A stretch of 64,000 nucleotides of DNA from Aminobacter sp. J41 (GTDB lineage Bacteria > Pseudomonadota > Alphaproteobacteria > Rhizobiales > Rhizobiaceae): NCBI RefSeq assembly GCF_000526635.1, contig NZ_JAGL01000003.1, positions 122,420-186,419 of the forward strand, given 5' to 3'. The notes below the pieces were generated by a model that did not search any database, was not told where the DNA came from, and was given only the letters and a program-made list of their open reading frames with translations. Numbering within the stretch: position 1 is the first letter of the stretch; every line of letters starts with the position of its first letter. Position numbers and translations under genes: made by a program. Positions 27,489-37,658 of this stretch are shown in pieces.

Positions 27489-30263
27489 TTAGTCCTCCAG
27501 TGGTGCGGGTGGTGCATCCTGCGCGCCATCCGCACTTTCTTCATTGTCTTCCGGTTCGGAGATGCGCTCCACGGAGACAACCTTCTCACCCTCAGCCAGA
27601 TCGAAGATGGTCACGCCCTTGGTTGCGCGGCTGGCGAGACGTATGCCGTTGACCGGCACACGGATCACCTGGCCGCCATCGGAGACCAGCATGATCTGGT
27701 CTTCGTTCTCGACCGGGAAGCCCGCAACAAGACGACCAATTTCGGCGACCTTAGAAACATCGGTGGCGCGGATGCCCTTGCCGCCGCGTCCGGTGACGCG
27801 GAAGTCGTAGGACGACGAGCGCTTGCCATAGCCGTACTCGGTGACGGTGAGCACGAACTGCTCACGCGCCCTAAGCTCGTCGAAGCGCTCCGGCGACAGC
27901 GCGGTCTCCTCGCCAACATCCTCGTTGGTGAGGCTGATCTCCTCACCCTCGGTCTCTCCATTCGCCAGGCGACGCTCCGCAGCTGCTTGCCGCAGATATG
28001 CCGCACGCTCTGCCGGGCTTGCGTCGACGCCATGCAGGATCGTCATGGAGATCGCCTGCTCGTTCTCGCCGAGTGCGATGCCGCGCACGCCCTGGGAGTC
28101 GCGGCCCTTAAAGACACGGACTTCCGTGACCGGGAAGCGGATGCACTGGCCCGAGTTGGCGATCAGCAGCACGTCGTCATGCTCGGTGCAGGTTTCGACC
28201 GCAAGGATGGCATCGCCTTCCTCGTCGAACTTCATCGCGATCTTGCCGTTCCGGTTCACCTGGACGAAGTCGCTCAGCTTGTTCCGGCGCACGGTACCGC
28301 GCGTCGTCGCAAACATCACGTCGAGGTTCGACCAGCTGCTCTCGTCCTCGGGCAGCGGCAGGATCGCCGTGATGCGATCGCCTGCCTCGATGTTGAGCAG
28401 GTTGACGAGCGCCTTGCCACGGGACTGCGGCGTGCCAATTGGCAGGCGCCAGACCTTCTCCTTGAAGACAATGCCGCGTGAGGTGAAGAACAGGACCGGC
28501 GTGTGGGTGCTGGCGACGAACAGACGCGTGACGTAGTCCGTGTCCTTCGTTGACATGCCGGAGCGACCTTTGCCGCCGCGAGCCTGCGCCCGGTAGATCG
28601 AGAGCGGCACGCGCTTGATGTAGCCTTCGTGCGTGACCGTAACGACCATGTCCTCGCGCTGGATGAGGTCTTCGTCATCCATGTCCGCACCGCCTTCGGC
28701 GATTTCCGTGCGGCGCGGGGTGCCGAACTCGTCGCGCACGGCGATGAGCTCGTCCTTGACGATCTGCAGGATGCGCGGGCGTGAGGAGAGGATGTCGAGA
28801 TAGTCGGAAATCTCGGCGCCGATCGTGTTCAACTCGTCCGCGATTTCGTCGCGGCCAAGAGCCGTGAGGCGCTGCAGGCGCAAATCGAGGATGGCGCGGG
28901 CCTGCTCTTCCGAGAGGTTGTAGGTGCCGTCCTCGTTGATCTTGTGGCGCGGGTCGTCGATCAGGCGGATCAGCGACTCAACGTCAGCGGCCGGCCAGCG
29001 GCGCGTCATCAGCTGGTCGCGCGCGGTCTGCGGATCAGGCGCCTGGCGGATCAGCTTGATGACCTCGTCGATGTTGGCCACGGCAATCGCCAGGCCGACG
29101 AGGACGTGGGCGCGTTCACGCGCCTTGCGCAGCAGGTACTTCGTGCGGCGGCTGACAACTTCCTCGCGGAAGCTGACGAAGGCCCTCAGCATGTCGAGCA
29201 GCGACATCTGCTCGGGCTTGCCGCCGTTCAGCGCGACCATGTTGGCGCCGAACGACGTCTGTAGCGGCGTGTAGCGATAAAGCTGGTTGAGGATCACCTC
29301 GGCGTTTGCGTCGCGCTTCAGCTCGACGACGACGCGATAACCCTGACGGTCGCTTTCGTCGCGAATGTCGGAGATGCCCTCGATGCGCTTGTCGCGCACC
29401 AGCTCGGCCATCTTCTCGATCATCGTCGCCTTGTTCACCTGATAGGGAACCTCAGTGATGATGATCGCCTCGCGGTCGTTGCGCATCTCCTCGATATGCA
29501 CCTTGCCGCGCATGATGATCGAGCCGCGGCCCGTCTGGTACGACGAATAGATGCCGGCACGGCCAAGGATGATGCCGCCGGTAGGGAAGTCCGGACCCGG
29601 GATGTGCTCCATCAGCTCCGGCAGCTCGATCTCTGGATTGTCGATGAGCGCAATGCAGCCGTTGACCAGCTCGCCCAGATTGTGCGGCGGAATGTTGGTC
29701 GCCATGCCGACGGCAATACCGCCCGAGCCGTTGGCGAGCAGGTTCGGGAAGCGCGCAGGCAGCACCTTCGGCTCGACCTGCGAACCGTCATAGTTGTCCT
29801 GGAAGTCGACAGTGTCCTTGTCGATGTCCTCGAGGATCTCGTGGGCGACCTTGGTCAGGCGCGCTTCGGTGTAACGCATCGCCGCCGGAGGGTCGCCGTC
29901 GATCGAGCCGAAATTGCCCTGCCCGTCGATGAGCGGCACTCGCATCGACCAGTCCTGCGCCATGCGGACCAAGGCGTCATAAATTGAGGCGTCGCCATGC
30001 GGGTGATATTTACCCATCACGTCCGAGACCGGACGAGCCGACTTCACGTATTTTCTGTTCCAGTGGTAGCCGCTCTCATGCGACGCATAGAGGATGCGGC
30101 GATGTACGGGCTTGAGGCCATCTCGCACATCCGGCAGCGCACGCGAAACGATCACGCTCATGGCGTAATCGAGATAGCTTCGCTGCATCTCCTCTATGAT
30201 GGAGATCGGCTCGACACCTTCAGGCAAGTCCTGAGGCTCGCGCGGCGTGGTCTGGTCAGTCAA
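27489..30263 (-). CDS. gyrA: DNA gyrase subunit A
   Basis: Breakage-reunion subunit of gyrase. The 924 residues include the winged-helix/tower core with catalytic Tyr131 ([10 protein letters not shown]) and a C-terminal beta-pinwheel with repeated GRGGKG-type blades and the GyrA-box-like QARGGKG. In the quinolone region [12 protein letters not shown], residue 92 (Ser83 in E. coli) is Ala while Asp96 (Asp87) is kept. An insertion rich in acidic residues (around [20 protein letters not shown]) splits the C-terminal domain, common in alphaproteobacteria. The start is a TTG; an in-frame stop seven bases upstream excludes an earlier start. Confidence 0.97.
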   Translation of the reverse strand: MTDQTTPREPQDLPEGVEPISIIEEMQRSYLDYAMSVIVSRALPDVRDGLKPVHRRILYASHESGYHWNRKYVKSARPVSDVMGKYHPHGDASIYDALVRMAQDWSMRVPLIDGQGNFGSIDGDPPAAMRYTEARLTKVAHEILEDIDKDTVDFQDNYDGSQVEPKVLPARFPNLLANGSGGIAVGMATNIPPHNLGELVNGCIALIDNPEIELPELMEHIPGPDFPTGGIILGRAGIYSSYQTGRGSIIMRGKVHIEEMRNDREAIIITEVPYQVNKATMIEKMAELVRDKRIEGISDIRDESDRQGYRVVVELKRDANAEVILNQLYRYTPLQTSFGANMVALNGGKPEQMSLLDMLRAFVSFREEVVSRRTKYLLRKARERAHVLVGLAIAVANIDEVIKLIRQAPDPQTARDQLMTRRWPAADVESLIRLIDDPRHKINEDGTYNLSEEQARAILDLRLQRLTALGRDEIADELNTIGAEISDYLDILSSRPRILQIVKDELIAVRDEFGTPRRTEIAEGGADMDDEDLIQREDMVVTVTHEGYIKRVPLSIYRAQARGGKGRSGMSTKDTDYVTRLFVASTHTPVLFFTSRGIVFKEKVWRLPIGTPQSRGKALVNLLNIEAGDRITAILPLPEDESSWSNLDVMFATTRGTVRRNKLSDFVQVNRNGKIAMKFDEEGDAILAVETCTEHDDVLLIANSGQCIRFPVTEVRVFKGRDSQGVRGIALGENEQAISMTILHGVDASPAERAAYLRQAAAERRLANGETEGEEISLTNEDVGEETALSPERFDELRAREQFVLTVTEYGYGKRSSSYDFRVTGRGGKGIRATDVSKVAEIGRLVAGFPVENEDQIMLVSDGGQVIRVPVNGIRLASRATKGVTIFDLAEGEKVVSVERISEPEDNEESADGAQDAPPAPLED

Positions 30264-30279
30264 TGGAGATCACGATCAT
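30256..30279 (-). other. Possible 7-codon leader frame overlapping the gyrA start
   Basis: An ATG at 30279 opens MIVISID and stops at TGA 30258-30256, just past the gyrA TTG at 30263. The gyrA TTG has no Shine-Dalgarno of its own, so reinitiation after this mini-frame is conceivable. Could be chance. Confidence 0.25.
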
Positions 30280-30299
30280 GCTGGAAAACACCCTCCCCT

Positions 30300-30327
30300 T
30301 ATATAGGAATTGGAGCAATTTTTCCAA
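30300..30327 (-). promoter_or_regulatory. Candidate gyrA promoter
   Basis: On the minus strand TTGGAA (30327-30322), 16-base spacer, TATATA (30305-30300), then a G-rich discriminator (GGGGAGGG). It would start RNA about 30 bases before the gyrA TTG, giving a very short leader. Confidence 0.5.
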
Positions 30328-30545
30328 ATCGGAGAGCGGATTTCCAAAGTCAAATTTTCGTTGCGCGCCAATGGCTTACAAAGCACCCGGGAAAGCTGTT
30401 CATGAAATGCGCCGCACCCTCCCGGCAAACCGCCAAAACGGGGGCCTCAGAGCGAATCGCTTATGCGGGATTTTTCTGCCAGACTGGGCAAAATCCGCCG
30501 CCGAAATTGCGCCGACCGTCGGAAGAATTAGGGGGAACTTGCCGC

Positions 30546-31175
30546 ATGCCGAGCATCGACGTCATATTCAACGCCTTCGTGACGATCCTTGTGACGATTG
30601 ACCCACCCGGCCTCGCGCCGCTGTTCCTGGCACTCACTCCAGGCATGCATCGCGGCCAAAGAATGCAGGTGGCGACACGCGCTTGCATCATCGGTTTCGG
30701 GGTGCTGACGCTGTTCGCGATCGCCGGAACGGTGATCCTCAACGTGTTCGGGATCACCCTTCCCGCATTTCGCGTGGCTGGCGGCCTGCTGCTGTTCTGG
30801 ATCGCTTTCGAAATGATCTTCGAGCGGCGCCAGGAGCGGAAGGAGCGCAGCGCGGAAACCGCGATAACGAAGGATCACATCCATAACATCGCCGCATTCC
30901 CCCTCGCCATCCCGCTGATGGCCGGTCCGGGCGCGATTTCGGCGACGGTACTTCTGTCTGGAAGGTTTCCGGGCGCGAGTGGCGGCTTCTGGCTGGTGTT
31001 GATCCTTGCCGCCTGTATCGGCATCACCTGGCTGACATTCGCAGCAGCGGAGCGCATCGAGCGCTTCCTGGGTGAAACCGGCCGCTCGATCCTGACGCGC
31101 CTGCTCGGGGTGATCCTCGCGGCACTGGCGGTTCAATTCGTGGCGGATGGGATAAAGGCACTGATGGCCGCCTGA
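30546..31175 (+). CDS. MarC family integral membrane protein
   Basis: A 209-residue polytopic inner-membrane protein of the MarC/UPF0056 family, with about six hydrophobic helices. Family landmarks: VTIDPPGLAPLFLALTPG near the N-terminus, FRVAGGLLLFWIAFEM and FPLAIPLMAGPGAISATVLL. The start at MPSIDVIFNAF follows GGGGGA; the frame is open far upstream but that part is antisense to gyrA and not membrane-like. The biochemical role is unknown despite the historical link to antibiotic resistance. Confidence 0.9.
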   Translation: MPSIDVIFNAFVTILVTIDPPGLAPLFLALTPGMHRGQRMQVATRACIIGFGVLTLFAIAGTVILNVFGITLPAFRVAGGLLLFWIAFEMIFERRQERKERSAETAITKDHIHNIAAFPLAIPLMAGPGAISATVLLSGRFPGASGGFWLVLILAACIGITWLTFAAAERIERFLGETGRSILTRLLGVILAALAVQFVADGIKALMAA

Positions 31176-31229
31176 GCCGGTGAAAGACTGTCCGGCCCAG
31201 GCAAGCTCGGTTCGCTTGGGAGGCGAGCC

Positions 31230-31682
31230 TCACTGCTGTTGTGCGGGCTGCTGGGCGGCGGGCGCACCGCCTGCGGCGGCAGCCTTGGTGATCTCGCCGT
31301 TGATCCGCTGCGCCAGTTCCGGATCGGCCTGCGCAGCCTGAATGATCATGTTGTATTCCTCGACGGTGATCCCGTCGGTTGAGTTGACGGCGTCAACCAT
31401 CTTCTGCCCCGCTTCCTGCTGCAGCTTCTGCTGGGCCTCAACGGATCCCGCGGCAGCGATCTGCGGCTGGTATTCCTGGGTGACCTCGCTGACCTCAAGG
31501 AACGCCGTGGCGAATGACTGCAGCTTCTGGTCATCGATCTGGGGGGCGGTGGCGGCAGGTGCCTGCGCTTCGGGCGCGGGCGCCGCAGGCGAGGCCTCCT
31601 GTGCAGTTGCCACGCCCAGCGATCCGGCGATTCCGAAGGCGACAGCGGTCACGCCGGCAAGGAGGGTACGGTTCAGTTTCAT
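31230..31682 (-). CDS. Secreted DUF4168 domain protein
   Basis: A 150-residue exported protein: signal peptide MKLNRTLLAGVTAVAFGIAG (cleavage near ATA-QEA), a Pro/Ala-rich linker, then a helical DUF4168-like domain (DQKLQSFATAFLEVSEV ... VEEYNMIIQAAQADPELAQRIN) and a Gln/Ala-rich tail. Convergent with the MarC-like gene. Likely periplasmic; function unknown. The longer upstream frame has no signal-like start. Confidence 0.83.
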   Translation of the reverse strand: MKLNRTLLAGVTAVAFGIAGSLGVATAQEASPAAPAPEAQAPAATAPQIDDQKLQSFATAFLEVSEVTQEYQPQIAAAGSVEAQQKLQQEAGQKMVDAVNSTDGITVEEYNMIIQAAQADPELAQRINGEITKAAAAGGAPAAQQPAQQQ

Positions 31683-31838
31683 GCACTTAATCCTCTTCTG
31701 GGTCCGCGAGCGGACGGAAAAGGCGATCGCAGAAGTCCCCTGCCCCGCATGCGAAAGCCGTGTACGAAGCAAACCGCCAGAAGCCGATTTGAATGTGGCG
31801 CAACCCGCGCCAAAAGATGAATTTGCCTCACATATGCG

Positions 31839-31869
31839 AAACGGGCGAGATAAAGATTTATCTCGCCCG
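31839..31869 (-). terminator. Inverted repeat downstream of clpA, probable terminator
   Basis: Arms 31842-31854 and 31857-31869 are perfectly complementary over 13 bases (CGGGCGAGATAAA / TTTATCTCGCCCG), followed on the minus strand by only TTT. Located 27 bases after the clpA stop. Confidence 0.65.
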
Positions 31870-31895
31870 CTCAATTCGTGACTCTGCCTGAAGTC

Positions 31896-34340
31896 TTACT
31901 TGCGTGGCAACTGCGGAACAATCGACCGCTTGGGCGTGTTCTTGTCCTTGTCATCGCCCGCCGCCGCAGCAGCAGCCTTCTTCGCTGCCTTGCGCTTGGG
32001 CGGCTGAGCTTCCGGCACTTCCTTCTTCGGCTTCACCGGCATCTCGTCGGCAATCGCATCGAGCTTCAGGATGTCGAGGCCGAGATCGTCCTTCTCCACC
32101 GAAACGCGAACCGTGCCACCGTTACGCAGCTTGCCGAACAGCACTTCGTCCGCCAGCGGCTTCTTGATGTGCTCCTGGATGACGCGGGCGAGCGGGCGAG
32201 CGCCCATGCGCTCGTCGTAGCCCTTGTCGGCCAGCCACGCGATTGCCTCCGGCGTGAGGTCGAAGGTGACGCGGCGCTCGGCCAGCTGGGCCTCCAGCTG
32301 CATGACGAACTTCTGCACCACCTGATGGATGACCGGCACCGGCAGCGAACCGAACGGGATGATCGCGTCGAGACGGTTGCGGAACTCGGGCGTGAACAGG
32401 CGGTTGATCGCCTCCATGTCGTCACCCTCGCGCTTCGACGAGCCAAAGCCGATAGCAGCCTTGGCAAGGTCCGCCGCGCCCGCATTCGTGGTCATGATCA
32501 GGATCACGTTGCGGAAGTCGACCTGCTTGCCGTTATGGTCGGTCAGCTTGCCGTGGTCCATGACCTGCAACAGGATGTTGAACAGGTCCGGATGCGCCTT
32601 CTCGATCTCGTCGAGCAGCAGCACGCAGTGCGGATGCTGGTCGACGCCGTCGGTCAGCAAGCCGCCCTGGTCGAAGCCCACGTAGCCGGGAGGCGCACCG
32701 ATCAGGCGCGACACGGTGTGGCGCTCCATGTACTCCGACATGTCGAAGCGGAGGAGTTCGACGCCGAGCGACTTCGCCAGTTGCTTGGCAACCTCGGTCT
32801 TGCCGACGCCGGTCGGGCCGGAGAACAGGTACGAGCCGATCGGCTTGTCCGGTTCGCGCAGGCCGGCACGTGCCAGCTTGATCGCGGAAGAAAGCGCCGT
32901 GATTGCCGTGTCCTGCCCGTAGACGACGCGCTTGAGCTCGTCCTCGAGCGAGGCGAGAACCTTCTCGTCGTCAGCGGACACGGTCTTCGGCGGGATGCGT
33001 GCCATGGTGGCGACGGTCGCCTCGATCTCCTTCACCGTGATCGTCTTCTTGCGCTTGTTTTCCGGCAGCAGCATTTGCGACGCGCCGGTCTCGTCGATCA
33101 CGTCGATGGCCTTGTCAGGCAGCTTGCGGTCGTTGATGTAGCGCGACGACAACTCCACCGCCGCCTTGATGGCGTCGTTGGTGTACTTGACCTTGTGAAA
33201 ATCCTCGAAATAGGGCTTGAGGCCCTTCATGATCTCGATGGCATCCTCGACGGTCGGCTCGTTGACGTCGATCTTCTGGAAGCGGCGCACGAGCGCACGA
33301 TCCTTCTCGAAGAACTGCCGAAACTCCTTGTAGGTGGTGGAGCCGATGCAGCGGATCGCACCCGACGACAGGGCCGGCTTGAGCAGGTTAGACGCATCCA
33401 TCGCGCCGCCCGAGGTAGCGCCCGCACCGATGACGGTGTGGATCTCGTCGATGAACAGGACCGCGCCGGGATACTCCTCGAGCTCCTTGACGACCTGCTT
33501 CAGACGCTCCTCGAAGTCGCCGCGGTAACGGGTACCCGCAAGCAGCGTGCCCATGTCGAGCGCAAAGATGGTCGCGTCGCGCAAGACCTCCGGCACATCG
33601 CCGTCGACGATGCGCTTGGCGAGGCCCTCGGCGATCGCCGTCTTGCCGACGCCAGGATCACCCACATAGAGCGGGTTGTTCTTGGAACGGCGGCACAGCA
33701 CCTGGATCGTGCGGTTGATTTCGCTCTCGCGGCCGATCAGCGGGTCGATCTTGCCCGCCCGCGCCTTCTGGTTGAGGTTCACGCAATATGCAGTAAGTGC
33801 ATCTTGCTGCTTCTTCTTGCCGCCTTCGTCGCCCTCGCCATGCGTGTTGGGAGACTCGTCCTCGTTGGCGCCGCGTGGCGTACGGGTCTCGGAAGCGCCG
33901 GGACGCTTGGCAATGCCGTGGCTGATGTAGTTCACGGCATCGTAGCGCGTCATCTGCTGTTCCTGCAGGAAGTACGCGGCGTGGCTCTCGCGCTCAGCAA
34001 AGATGGCTACAAGGACGTTTGCGCCGGACACCTCTTCACGCCCCGACGACTGGACGTGAATGACCGCCCGCTGGATGACGCGCTGAAACCCGGCCGTGGG
34101 CTTCGAATCCTCGTCATACCCGGTGATCAGATTGTCCAGCTCGGTATCGATGTAGTTGAGGACGGTCTGCCTCAACTCATCGAGGTTGACGTTGCAGGCC
34201 CGCATCACGGCTGCCGCGTCAGGGTCATCGATGAGCGCCATCAGCAAATGCTCAAGCGTGGCATATTCGTGATGGCGCTCGTTCGCCAGTGTCAATGCCC
34301 TGTGCAGTGCCTGTTCCAGGCCTGGGGTGAAAGCCGGCAT
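31896..34340 (-). CDS. clpA: ATP-dependent Clp protease ATP-binding subunit ClpA
   Basis: AAA+ unfoldase that feeds substrates, including N-degron proteins delivered by ClpS, into ClpP. The 814 residues have the N-terminal double Clp repeat (1-150), two AAA+ modules with Walker A GDPGVGKT (near 225) and GPTGVGKT (near 510), and the ClpP-docking loop [11 protein letters not shown]. It carries a Lys/Ala/Pro-rich C-terminal tail (about 45 residues) beyond the usual family end. clpS lies eight bases upstream on the same strand. Confidence 0.97.
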   Translation of the reverse strand: MPAFTPGLEQALHRALTLANERHHEYATLEHLLMALIDDPDAAAVMRACNVNLDELRQTVLNYIDTELDNLITGYDEDSKPTAGFQRVIQRAVIHVQSSGREEVSGANVLVAIFAERESHAAYFLQEQQMTRYDAVNYISHGIAKRPGASETRTPRGANEDESPNTHGEGDEGGKKKQQDALTAYCVNLNQKARAGKIDPLIGRESEINRTIQVLCRRSKNNPLYVGDPGVGKTAIAEGLAKRIVDGDVPEVLRDATIFALDMGTLLAGTRYRGDFEERLKQVVKELEEYPGAVLFIDEIHTVIGAGATSGGAMDASNLLKPALSSGAIRCIGSTTYKEFRQFFEKDRALVRRFQKIDVNEPTVEDAIEIMKGLKPYFEDFHKVKYTNDAIKAAVELSSRYINDRKLPDKAIDVIDETGASQMLLPENKRKKTITVKEIEATVATMARIPPKTVSADDEKVLASLEDELKRVVYGQDTAITALSSAIKLARAGLREPDKPIGSYLFSGPTGVGKTEVAKQLAKSLGVELLRFDMSEYMERHTVSRLIGAPPGYVGFDQGGLLTDGVDQHPHCVLLLDEIEKAHPDLFNILLQVMDHGKLTDHNGKQVDFRNVILIMTTNAGAADLAKAAIGFGSSKREGDDMEAINRLFTPEFRNRLDAIIPFGSLPVPVIHQVVQKFVMQLEAQLAERRVTFDLTPEAIAWLADKGYDERMGARPLARVIQEHIKKPLADEVLFGKLRNGGTVRVSVEKDDLGLDILKLDAIADEMPVKPKKEVPEAQPPKRKAAKKAAAAAAGDDKDKNTPKRSIVPQLPRK

Positions 34341-34348
34341 TCAGAACC

Positions 34349-34687
34349 TCATTTCTTTTCCATCACGCACTGTAGCGGATGTTGGTGCTGTCTGGCGAAG
34401 TCCATGACCTGAGTCACTTTGGTCTCAGCCACCTCATATGTATAGACCCCGCATTCCCCCACCCCATGATTGTGCACGTGGAGCATGATACGGGTCGCGG
34501 ACTCCCGATCCTTCTGGAAGAAGCGCTCCAAAATGTGGACGACGAACTCCATGGGCGTATAGTCGTCATTCAGGATAAGCACCCTGTAGAGCGACGGCTT
34601 CTTAATCTTCGGCTTGGTGCGGGTTATGACTGCAGTCCCGCGCCCGGTCCCGTTGCCACGATCCTCTTCACCCTGCATCCTGAACAT
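34349..34687 (-). CDS. clpS: ATP-dependent Clp protease adaptor ClpS
   Basis: Adaptor that recognises N-terminal destabilising residues and delivers them to ClpA. The 112 residues include the disordered N-terminal extension and the core with [19 protein letters not shown] (the acidic NDD lining the N-degron pocket) and [20 protein letters not shown] chose ATG 34687, with AAGGA eight bases upstream; an ATG three codons downstream and one ten codons upstream are alternatives. Operon with clpA. Confidence 0.95.
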   Translation of the reverse strand: MFRMQGEEDRGNGTGRGTAVITRTKPKIKKPSLYRVLILNDDYTPMEFVVHILERFFQKDRESATRIMLHVHNHGVGECGVYTYEVAETKVTQVMDFARQHQHPLQCVMEKK

Positions 34688-34858
34688 AAGTCCAGTCCTT
34701 GCTTCCCCTGCCTTCACCGCTCAAATTCCCTGCTTGAGCCGTGCCCAGCGACACGACATGTAGGCACTTATAAACGAATTTTAAGACCTAATCGCGCGCT
34801 GACAATATGCGCGGCACTCACGTGTCTGCGAAAACTCGCAAGTGAAGGTCCCCAGACG

Positions 34859-34888
34859 AAAAACCCGGCAGCGTGAACGCGGCCGGGT
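34859..34888 (-). terminator. Rho-independent terminator of the phasin gene
   Basis: Stem ACCCGGC/GCCGGGT (34863-34869 with 34882-34888) enclosing a smaller GCG/CGC stem, followed on the minus strand by TTTTT; 33 bases after the phasin stop. Confidence 0.82.
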
Positions 34889-34921
34889 CCCAACATTCCA
34901 GTAATGCGGTTTTGCCAGACT

Positions 34922-35251
34922 TTACCGCGCTCTGGCAATTAGCGATTCAAATGGCAGGTACGCGCTCTTCGCGGACTCAGCATAAAGCTCGCTGAATTTC
35001 GTCATCTCGGAGACGAACTCCTTGTACGCCTCGTTGGCGAACTCGGCCTGAAGATCAACCACCTTGTCGAACGACTTGGCCGACACGAGTTTCTCGGCAG
35101 CGACCGTGTTGGTCTCGAAGACCCGCTTCGAATATTCGGCAACTTCCAGGGCAATGGCCTGCGCATTCTGCGCAACGGAAGCGACGCTTTTCAGGCCAGT
35201 GTCGATCAGCTCCTGGCCAAACTTGCCGACGCTTGCAAACGACTGATCCAT
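34922..35251 (-). CDS. Phasin family protein (PHA granule-associated)
   Basis: A 109-residue, almost entirely helical protein of the phasin family: MDQSFASVGKFGQELIDTGL and repeated amphipathic segments such as SVAQNAQAIALEVAEYSKRV and EFVSEMTKFSELYAES. Phasins coat polyhydroxyalkanoate granules, fitting the phaC gene at 11.1 kb. Start at 35251 with AAGGA six bases upstream. Monocistronic, with its own terminator. Divergent from the carboxypeptidase gene. Confidence 0.85.
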   Translation of the reverse strand: MDQSFASVGKFGQELIDTGLKSVASVAQNAQAIALEVAEYSKRVFETNTVAAEKLVSAKSFDKVVDLQAEFANEAYKEFVSEMTKFSELYAESAKSAYLPFESLIARAR

Positions 35252-35496
35252 TCCTGTTCCTTCTATGAACGCCCCGCGCGACGCAGTGCACATACATATT
35301 TTGCGCTGCAGCATTTTTCAACCTCAGTGGTCCTGAAGCCGGATTGACGCAGGGGTTACCTAGAAGTTGAGCGAATTGGTGAACATGCCGGTTACCATAA
35401 ACCTACTGGTAAGACTCTCGCCGCTATCGTCGGTCAAGCAGTGTCGCCTCCCAAGGCAGTGCCCCCCCAAGAAGACCGTCAAAGAGCGTTTTTGCT

Positions 35497-36909
35497 ATGT
35501 TTGTGCGTACGGCGTCCGCTGAGTTTTTCCATTCGTTCGCGAATCTCCGCAGAGCTGCAACCCTCGTATTCGCCACCTTTTTCATCATAGCCTCCTCGCT
35601 CGCTGCCTCGGCTGCCGCCAGCGATTCTCGCTACGCGGCCTACGTGATCGACGCTAAGACAGGCCAGGTGCTCTTCGCGAAGAACGCGGACAAGCGCCGC
35701 TTTCCGGCGTCCCTGACCAAGATGATGACCATCTACCTCCTGTTCGAGGCGATGAAGACGGGCCGCGTTTCGCCGCAGACGCAGATCCCGGTCAGCGCGC
35801 GTGCCGCTGCAGAGCCGCCGACCAAGCTCGGCGTTCGCGCTGGCGGTTCGGTCAGTGTCGACACCGCAATCAAGTCGCTCGTGACCCGCAGCGCGAACGA
35901 CATTGCCACGGCAGTCGCGGAATACCTCGGTGGCTCCGAGGATGGCTTTGCGCGCATGATGACCAACAAGGCGCGCCAGCTTGGCATGACCGGCACCCAG
36001 TACCGCAATGCCCACGGCCTCCCCAACCCGAACCACTGGTCGACCGCGCGCGACCAGGCGATCCTCGGCATCGCGCTGCGCGAGCATTTCCCGCAGTACT
36101 ATCGCTATTTCTCCGTCCGCTCCTTCCAGTTCGGAAAGCAGTCGATTCACTCGCACAACCGCCTGCTCGGCAAGCTTGAGGGCTCTGACGGCATCAAGAC
36201 CGGTTACACCCGCGCCTCCGGCTTCAACATCGCCACCTCGGTGCAGCGTGATGGCCGTTCGATCGTAGTGGTCGTTATGGGCGGCTCGAGCGCCGCAAGC
36301 CGCGACCAGCACGTCGCTGCCCTGGTTCGCGAGTATTTCCCTAAAGCGTCGCGCAAGGGCGGTGGCGGCCTTGTGAGCGCTCCGCGTCCTGGCAAGGGCG
36401 AGGCCCCTGCGGTCGCCAGCTTGACGCTGCCGAAGCGTGACATCCCGACCCCATACGGCCGTCCGGACATTACCGGCGAGATGCAGGTCGCTGCATACGC
36501 AGAGCCGGAAACGGCTCCGGCGGTCGCGGCCGTCGCTGCCGCCATGCCTAAGGCACCGGCAGCGGAGCGTATTACCCCACCTGCGGAAGTTCCGGTTCCG
36601 GTCGCGGCACCTGCCCCGGAGGATCGTTTCCCGGTCGATGCCATGAGCACCGCGTCTATCCAGAACTCGGGCTGGGCGGTTCAGATCGCCTCATCGACCT
36701 CGCAGAAGGAAGCCCTCGCCGCGCTCGTGCGTGCCGGGAAGGACGCCTCCGGCATCGTCTCCGATGCCAACGCCTTCATCGAGGAATTCCAGAACAAGGG
36801 CACGCTCTACTATCGCGCCCGCTTCGGCTTCAACTCGAAGAACCAGGCCGTCAACGCCTGCAACGCACTGAAGAAGAAGAAGATCGACTGCTTCACGGCG
36901 GCGCTCTGA
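35497..36909 (+). CDS. D-alanyl-D-alanine carboxypeptidase with C-terminal SPOR domain
   Basis: A 470-residue exported penicillin-binding protein (DacA/peptidase S11 family) that trims peptidoglycan stem peptides. A signal peptide (to about 42, near ASAAAS) is followed by the catalytic motifs SLTK (72-75), SAN (132-134) and KTG (234-236). A Pro/Ala-rich linker leads to a SPOR domain (about 395-470, starting GWAVQIASSTSQKEALAAL) that binds denuded glycan and would direct the enzyme to the division site. This fusion is frequent in Rhizobiales. Confidence 0.95.
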   Translation: MFVRTASAEFFHSFANLRRAATLVFATFFIIASSLAASAAASDSRYAAYVIDAKTGQVLFAKNADKRRFPASLTKMMTIYLLFEAMKTGRVSPQTQIPVSARAAAEPPTKLGVRAGGSVSVDTAIKSLVTRSANDIATAVAEYLGGSEDGFARMMTNKARQLGMTGTQYRNAHGLPNPNHWSTARDQAILGIALREHFPQYYRYFSVRSFQFGKQSIHSHNRLLGKLEGSDGIKTGYTRASGFNIATSVQRDGRSIVVVVMGGSSAASRDQHVAALVREYFPKASRKGGGGLVSAPRPGKGEAPAVASLTLPKRDIPTPYGRPDITGEMQVAAYAEPETAPAVAAVAAAMPKAPAAERITPPAEVPVPVAAPAPEDRFPVDAMSTASIQNSGWAVQIASSTSQKEALAALVRAGKDASGIVSDANAFIEEFQNKGTLYYRARFGFNSKNQAVNACNALKKKKIDCFTAAL

Positions 36910-36962
36910 GAGTTGCTGAAATGAACCCGCGTTTCCCGGTTAGTAATGTGTCGAAGGGAGAC

Positions 36963-37658
36963 TTACCTTTGAGAAGACAGCAGAGTTTCCTTGGCTTCAT
37001 TGATCCTCGCCGCAAGGAAGGAGCTGCCCCCGAGGTCGGGATGCACCCGCTGCATCAGACGGCGATGGGCCTTCCGAATGTCCGCCGCACTGGCTCCCGC
37101 TTCAAGACCAAGGATCTCGTAGGCCTCCTCCTTGCTCATGGAGCCAGAAGCTGGCGCGCTACTCTTCCGCTCGCCACCATCCGCCTTGCGGTGTTCACGC
37201 CAGACGGGAAATCGGCGGTCAAGGTACGCCTCCAGTAACTGGAGACTTTCCGGATCCGACGAGAGCTCCTTGCCCAGTTCGATGAGGTCATCGAGGTCAA
37301 GGGAGGCCAAGGCTTGCCCTTCCCGGCTCCCGGCAAGGATATGCCCTTCCAGCATGCCGCTGTCATGATCGAGTTCCATCTCGAGCGCGGCGGTCCTGAC
37401 CGATGAACGCATGCCGGGCGACGGCTTCGCAGCCTCCCGGCGCCGGCCGCGCAGATGCCAGGCAAAAGCGGCCGACATCAGCATACCGCCTGCGGCTGCC
37501 CGTCCCGTTAGCAGCAGTCCCGCTCCCAGGACCCCTAACAGGCCGGGTCCTATAAAACGTAGCGCTTGCGATAGTTTCCGGGCATCTGCCTTCAGGAACA
37601 GCATCAGCAAGCCAATGACCACGGCAACGACCGCCGTGACATAGAATAGTATCGTCAT
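36963..37658 (-). CDS. Membrane-anchored protein with C-terminal DnaJ domain
   Basis: A 231-residue protein with two N-terminal transmembrane helices (MTILFYVTAVVAVVIGLLMLF and a second near 35-65), a cytoplasmic middle region, and a C-terminal J domain with the HPD motif in LMQRVHPDLGGSS, the stretch that stimulates DnaK ATPase. No G/F or zinc region, so a type III J protein resembling DjlA/Tim14-like anchors. Its ATG overlaps the stop of the VWA gene by four bases. Presumably it recruits DnaK to the membrane; target unknown. Confidence 0.88.
   Translation of the reverse strand: MTILFYVTAVVAVVIGLLMLFLKADARKLSQALRFIGPGLLGVLGAGLLLTGRAAAGGMLMSAAFAWHLRGRRREAAKPSPGMRSSVRTAALEMELDHDSGMLEGHILAGSREGQALASLDLDDLIELGKELSSDPESLQLLEAYLDRRFPVWREHRKADGGERKSSAPASGSMSKEEAYEILGLEAGASAADIRKAHRRLMQRVHPDLGGSSFLAARINEAKETLLSSQR

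Noticed and set aside
29997-30545. N-terminal extension of the MarC-like frame
   Set aside because: The upstream 183 codons are mostly antisense to gyrA and not membrane-like; MPSIDVIF at 30546 is the family start.
31878-34412. 844-codon open frame on the plus strand
   Set aside because: It is wholly antisense to clpA/clpS; high GC keeps the complementary frame open. Product is Arg/Leu/Val-rich with no domain.
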